Source of the DNA: HGM04593 sp045592125 | GTDB taxonomy: Bacteria; Bacteroidota; Bacteroidia; Bacteroidales; Bacteroidaceae | DNA length: 44,352 nucleotides | Direction: 5' to 3' | NCBI GenBank assembly: GCA_045592125.1 | Contig: JAZNUE010000036.1 | Location: 1-44,352, forward strand | In this document: positions 41,610 to 44,352 of the stretch, in pieces | Numbering within the stretch: the stretch's first letter is position 1 | Layout: each line of letters starts with the position of its first letter | The notes under the pieces: model-generated | Databases searched by the model: none | What the model saw: the letters and a program-made list of their open reading frames with translations, nothing else | Told to the model about the DNA's origin: nothing | Translations under genes and position numbers: made by a program

Positions 41610-42197
41610 CTATGCTGTCTTTCCTGTATACTCGAGTGCGCTGAGGATTACCTTCCTGGTAAAGCCCTCAACGAACTTCTCGTCATTGTTCTTGCTTATT
41701 ATGCCGTTGATGTAGGGCATTTCAATGCCCTTGAGGCAGAAGTGGAGGAAACGGGCCGCGAGGTCGGGGCTATCGGTGCGGAAGAGGCCCATCTGCTTGC
41801 CTTCCTCAATTATGCGGCGGAAGAGCGCAATCTCCTTGGCGTCGAATCCTTTGCGTATGTGCTCTACAATGAAGATGTACTCGCTGTGAAGGCAACTGTT
41901 GCGGCGCACAATGCTGCGGGTGGCCTGCAGGCGCACGAAAATAATCTTTATAATCTTCTTCTCGGGCGTGAGGTCCGAAGCGGCAACCTTGGATATCGCT
42001 GACGATATTTTCTTTACTTCCATCTCTATTGAGGCCTCGAGCAGCTCTTCCTTGCTCTGGAAGTAAGTGTACACGGTGCGGCGGCTCTTGTTGGCGGCCT
42101 TGGCAATGTCCGCCATTGTTATGTTGCCTATACCGGACTGTGAAAAGAGCTTGCGGGCGACCTTTATTATTGTCTCTCTTGTATCGGGTGATGGCAT
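41610..42197 (-). CDS. TetR/AcrR family transcriptional regulator
   Basis: About 195 residues from the preferred start at 42197 (MPSPDTRETIIKVARKLFSQSG). A longer frame opens at 42239 but would run through the promoter. The helix-turn-helix is NITMADIAKAANKSRRTVYTYFQSKEELLEASI (about 24-56). The C-terminal ligand domain is helical and unassigned. It may repress itself: its promoter overlaps a 14-bp perfect palindrome. The RluA-type gene is co-transcribed, an odd partner for a ligand-sensing regulator. No exporter lies nearby to suggest the ligand. Confidence 0.9.
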   Translation of the reverse strand: MPSPDTRETIIKVARKLFSQSGIGNITMADIAKAANKSRRTVYTYFQSKEELLEASIEMEVKKISSAISKVAASDLTPEKKIIKIIFVRLQATRSIVRRNSCLHSEYIFIVEHIRKGFDAKEIALFRRIIEEGKQMGLFRTDSPDLAARFLHFCLKGIEMPYINGIISKNNDEKFVEGFTRKVILSALEYTGKTA

Positions 42198-42218
42198 GGT
42201 GCTGTATTGTTTTGCACG

Positions 42219-42249
42219 CAAAATTACACATTTCTGCACACGTGTGCAA
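42219..42249 (-). promoter_or_regulatory. Promoter and candidate operator of the TetR gene
   Basis: Minus strand: TTG (42247-42249), 20 nt, TAATTTTG (42219-42226). The perfect palindrome TGCACACGTGTGCA (42235-42248) lies in the spacer and touches the -33 element, a good position for an autorepressor. Confidence 0.65.
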
Positions 42250-42298
42250 TTGAATTTGCACTAAAAAATGAAGTTTTTGCAAAAAAGTGCGTGAAAAA

Positions 42299-42330
42299 TT
42301 TGGAGGGTGCGGATAAAAGCACTATCTTTG
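42299..42330 (+). promoter_or_regulatory. Bacteroidota-type promoter of the initiator tRNA
   Basis: TTTG (42299-42302), 20 nt, TATCTTTG (42323-42330). Full consensus match, 21 nt before the tRNA. Confidence 0.85.
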
Positions 42331-42351
42331 CAACAGTTTTAAGAACCGCAT

Positions 42352-42423
42352 CGCGGGGTGGAGCAGTGGTAGCTCGTTGGGCTCATAACCCAAAGGCCGG
42401 AGGTTCGATCCCTTCCCCCGCTA
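42352..42423 (+). tRNA. Initiator tRNA-Met (anticodon CAU)
   Basis: Complete cloverleaf of 72 nt. The acceptor stem has an unpaired first position (C1 against U72), and the anticodon stem carries three consecutive G-C pairs (TTGGG CTCATAA CCCAA); both are marks of the initiator tRNA. T arm GGAGG TTCGATC CCTTC. CCA is not encoded. Confidence 0.93.
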
Positions 42424-42426
42424 CTA

Positions 42427-42457
42427 AAGGAGAACGCAAGTTCTCCTTATTTTTTTT
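42427..42457 (+). terminator. Terminator of the initiator tRNA
   Basis: AAGGAGAAC, loop GCAA, GTTCTCCTT, then a run of eight T after one A. It starts 3 nt after the tRNA. Confidence 0.9.
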
Positions 42458-42529
42458 GCAGCAAAAAAGATTTTTCCAAAAATAAATCCTTTTCTCTCTT
42501 TATTCCCACTTTTAATTCCTATCTTCGCA

Positions 42530-42537
42530 TTGTGCAT
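42530..42537 (+). promoter_or_regulatory. -7 element of aspA
   Basis: TATCTTCG, a one-base variant of TAnnTTTG, 109 nt before the start codon. The -33 element is unclear. Confidence 0.5.
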
Positions 42538-42646
42538 GCAGGCACTGTGGCTGCAGTGGACAGGCGGAAAACGTGTGTCCAGAACATTTCTGCCTTTTCC
42601 TGCATTGTTATTTGTATATAAGAATTGGTTTTAACAATAATATATC

Positions 42647-44062
42647 ATGAAAACACGTCTTGAACATGATTCATTAGGCGAGATTCAGGTCCCTGCCGAT
42701 GCGTATTATGGTGTGCAGACCCTGCGCGCTATCGTTAACTTTAAGGATATTAGCGGTATCACAATCAGCGACCATCCTTATTATGTGAAGGCACTTGCCA
42801 TGGTCAAGTGGGCGGCTGCCCATGCCAATGTCTCTCTGGGCACTCTTGACGAGGAGATTGGAGCGGCAATAAAGAAGGCCTGCGAGGAGATTATTGAAGG
42901 TGCGCTTGTTGACCAGTTCCCTGTTGACCTAATACAGGGCGGCGCCGGCACATCTACTAACATGAACATTAACGAGGTGGTTGCCAACCGTGCGCTCGAG
43001 ATACTAGGGCACAACAAGGGCGAGTACCAGTATTGCCACCCCAATGACCATGTGAACCTCTCGCAGTCGACAAATGACGCCTATCCCACATCGTTCAAGC
43101 TCTGCTTTATACTTCACAATGAGGACCTTGTGCGCGAGCTCAAGCGCCTGGTGAAGGCGTTCCGCGCAAAGGGCAAGGAGTTCGAGCATATACTGAAGAT
43201 GGGCCGCACCCAGCTGCAGGACGCTGTGCCTATGACACTTGGCCAGGAGTTCGAGGCCTTTGCTGTTACCCTTGAAGAGGAGGTGAGCCGCCTGAACGAG
43301 ATGGCGCGCCTGTTCCTTGAGGTGAACATGGGCGCAACGGCAATCGGTACTGGAATAAACACCGAACCGGGATATGCCCAGGCCTGTGTCGACGCCCTCA
43401 GGGTTATCTCGGGCAAGGATTTTGTGCTTGCTGGCAACCTGGTTGAGGCTACCCCCGACGCCGGTTCGTCGGTAATGTACTCATCGGCACTCAAGCGCCT
43501 GGCCGTGAAACTGTCGAAGATATGCAACGACTTGCGCCTGCTCTCAAGCGGCCCGCGCTGCGGCCTAAACGAGATTAACCTGCCGCCAATGCAGCCAGGC
43601 TCTAGTATCATGCCAGGCAAGGTAAACCCTGTTATTCCCGAGGTGGTTAACCAGATTTGCTTCCGTGTAATAGGAAATGACCTTACTGTAACTTTTGCTG
43701 CCGAGGCGGGCCAGCTGCAGCTTAACGTGATGGAGCCTGTGATGGTTCATGCAATTATATCGTCAATACGCATGCTGCTGCGCGGCCTCACACGCCTTCG
43801 TGTGCTCTGTGTCGACGGCATTACTGCCAACGAGGGCCACTGCAAGGAACTTGTGCTGGGCAGCATTGGCATTGTTACAGCGCTTAACCCTGTCCTTGGA
43901 TATGAGAACAGCGCCAAGATTGCAAAGCGTGCGCTCAAGGAGAACCGCAGCGTCTATGACCTTGTGCTTGAGGAGAAACTGCTCTCTAAGGAGGAACTGG
44001 ATGAACTGCTCCGTCCCGAGAACATGATTGCTCCGCACAAGATGCCGCATAAGAAATACTGA
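42647..44062 (+). CDS. aspA: Aspartate ammonia-lyase
   Basis: Converts L-aspartate to fumarate and ammonia, feeding the fumarate-respiration/succinate route of anaerobic Bacteroidales. 471 residues, near the E. coli length. The family signature GSSIMPGKVNPVIPE is at 318-332 with catalytic Ser320 on the flexible loop. Substrate-binding segments TSTNMN (102-107) and SQSTNDAYPT (139-148) are intact. Asp-specific rather than fumarase C identity is supported by MKTRLEHDSLGEIQVPADAYYGVQT at the start. A single-gene unit behind its own promoter and hairpin. Confidence 0.94.
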   Translation: MKTRLEHDSLGEIQVPADAYYGVQTLRAIVNFKDISGITISDHPYYVKALAMVKWAAAHANVSLGTLDEEIGAAIKKACEEIIEGALVDQFPVDLIQGGAGTSTNMNINEVVANRALEILGHNKGEYQYCHPNDHVNLSQSTNDAYPTSFKLCFILHNEDLVRELKRLVKAFRAKGKEFEHILKMGRTQLQDAVPMTLGQEFEAFAVTLEEEVSRLNEMARLFLEVNMGATAIGTGINTEPGYAQACVDALRVISGKDFVLAGNLVEATPDAGSSVMYSSALKRLAVKLSKICNDLRLLSSGPRCGLNEINLPPMQPGSSIMPGKVNPVIPEVVNQICFRVIGNDLTVTFAAEAGQLQLNVMEPVMVHAIISSIRMLLRGLTRLRVLCVDGITANEGHCKELVLGSIGIVTALNPVLGYENSAKIAKRALKENRSVYDLVLEEKLLSKEELDELLRPENMIAPHKMPHKKY

Positions 44063-44106
44063 TAGCGGGAAGATAGGGCCAGATGATGGTGCTGGCCTAA
44101 GATAGC

Positions 44107-44140
44107 ATACCCTCGTTAGAGCACATTCTAACGGGGGTAT
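44107..44140 (+). terminator. Terminator of aspA
   Basis: A 14-bp stem with one T-G pair: ATACCC T CGTTAGA, loop GCACAT, TCTAACG G GGGTAT, followed by TTGCGTTTATT. Confidence 0.75.
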
Positions 44141-44189
44141 TTGCGTTTATTGTCATGCCGGGGTGTAACGAGGCGCGGTCAGAATGACA

Positions 44190-44315
44190 AAACAATGTTT
44201 TGTTATCGACGAGTTTTGCAGCCATTAGTCGCGTGAAGCATAGACGAAGTTTATGCCACGCGGGTGGCTAAAAGCAAAACGAGTCAATGACTTAGCAAAT
44301 ATAGAATGACAAGGA
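44190..44315. repeat. GTTATCGACGAGTTTTGC hairpin element, long copy
   Basis: Runs from GACAAAACAATG through GTTATCGACGAGTTTTGC, AGCCA, an inner hairpin (GCGTG..GCATA with TATGC..CACGC), TGGCT, and GCAAAACGAGTCAATGAC to TAGAATGAC. Same family as 22192 and 32087. It is bracketed by AGAATGAC on both sides. Confidence 0.85.
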
Positions 44316-44352
44316 CTGGTTGCAATCAGCCCGCGCATTGGATGAGATGTTT

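Overview
The window looks like a chromosomal segment of a Bacteroidota bacterium, most likely order Bacteroidales and probably Prevotellaceae. The evidence is a SusC/SusD pair with a surface lipoprotein, a BspA-type leucine-rich-repeat protein, Bacteroidota TamA/TamB homologues, secreted proteins with C-terminal sorting-like tails, few Shine-Dalgarno sites, and promoters of the Bacteroidota type (TTTG, 19-20 nt, TAnnTTTG) in front of all three tRNA genes and several protein genes. The family-level placement is inference.

Layout. 1-1650: an AT-rich lipoprotein gene, a decayed ORF and non-coding sequence lying against the 3' end of tRNA-Arg(UCU), possibly the edge of an old integrated element. 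2029-4396 (-): operon tdk, YjjG-like nucleotidase, type I asparaginase. 4588-6503 (+): rsmI and an AI-2E-family transporter. 6742-6814: tRNA-Lys, then a broken ISL3-like transposase. 7451-12077 (-): an alpha-glucan operon of debranching enzyme, GT4 glycosyltransferase and a GH57 protein that appears to lack both catalytic residues. 12362-14243 (-): miaA and a lipid kinase, overlapping by 8 nt. 14478-18296 (-): a large secreted GH85 endo-beta-N-acetylglucosaminidase, divergent from a Crp/Fnr regulator (18610-19278). 19542-21841 (-): a BspA-like LRR protein followed by a previously uncalled 56-residue protein. 22687-23421: SIMPL-domain protein. 23689-29391 (-): SusC, SusD and a third lipoprotein. 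30949-31854 (-): a sugar-nucleotidyltransferase enclosed by inverted repeats. 32436-39334 (-): TamB and TamA. 39530-40771 (+): an M16 peptidase. 40939-42197 (-): TetR regulator and RluA-type pseudouridine synthase. 42352-42423: initiator tRNA-Met. 42647-44062: aspartate ammonia-lyase.

The most unusual content is between genes. One class of sequence built from 7-nt units (AAAGGAG, AAAGATG, AAAGTGG, ACAGAGT, ACAGAGA) recurs at about fourteen intergenic sites on both strands; three tracts are exactly eight units (56 nt) long. There are also repeats of a GTCATTCTGAGCG...GAATCT type, a 96-bp element present as two inverted copies, a hairpin-forming element around GTTATCGACGAGTTTTGC, and three very long perfect palindromes placed after genes. 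Together these form repeat-dense islands at 21.8-22.7, 29.5-30.9, 31.9-32.4, 40.8-40.9 and 44.1-44.35 kb. I found no CRISPR array, prophage, toxin-antitoxin pair or recognisable defence operon.
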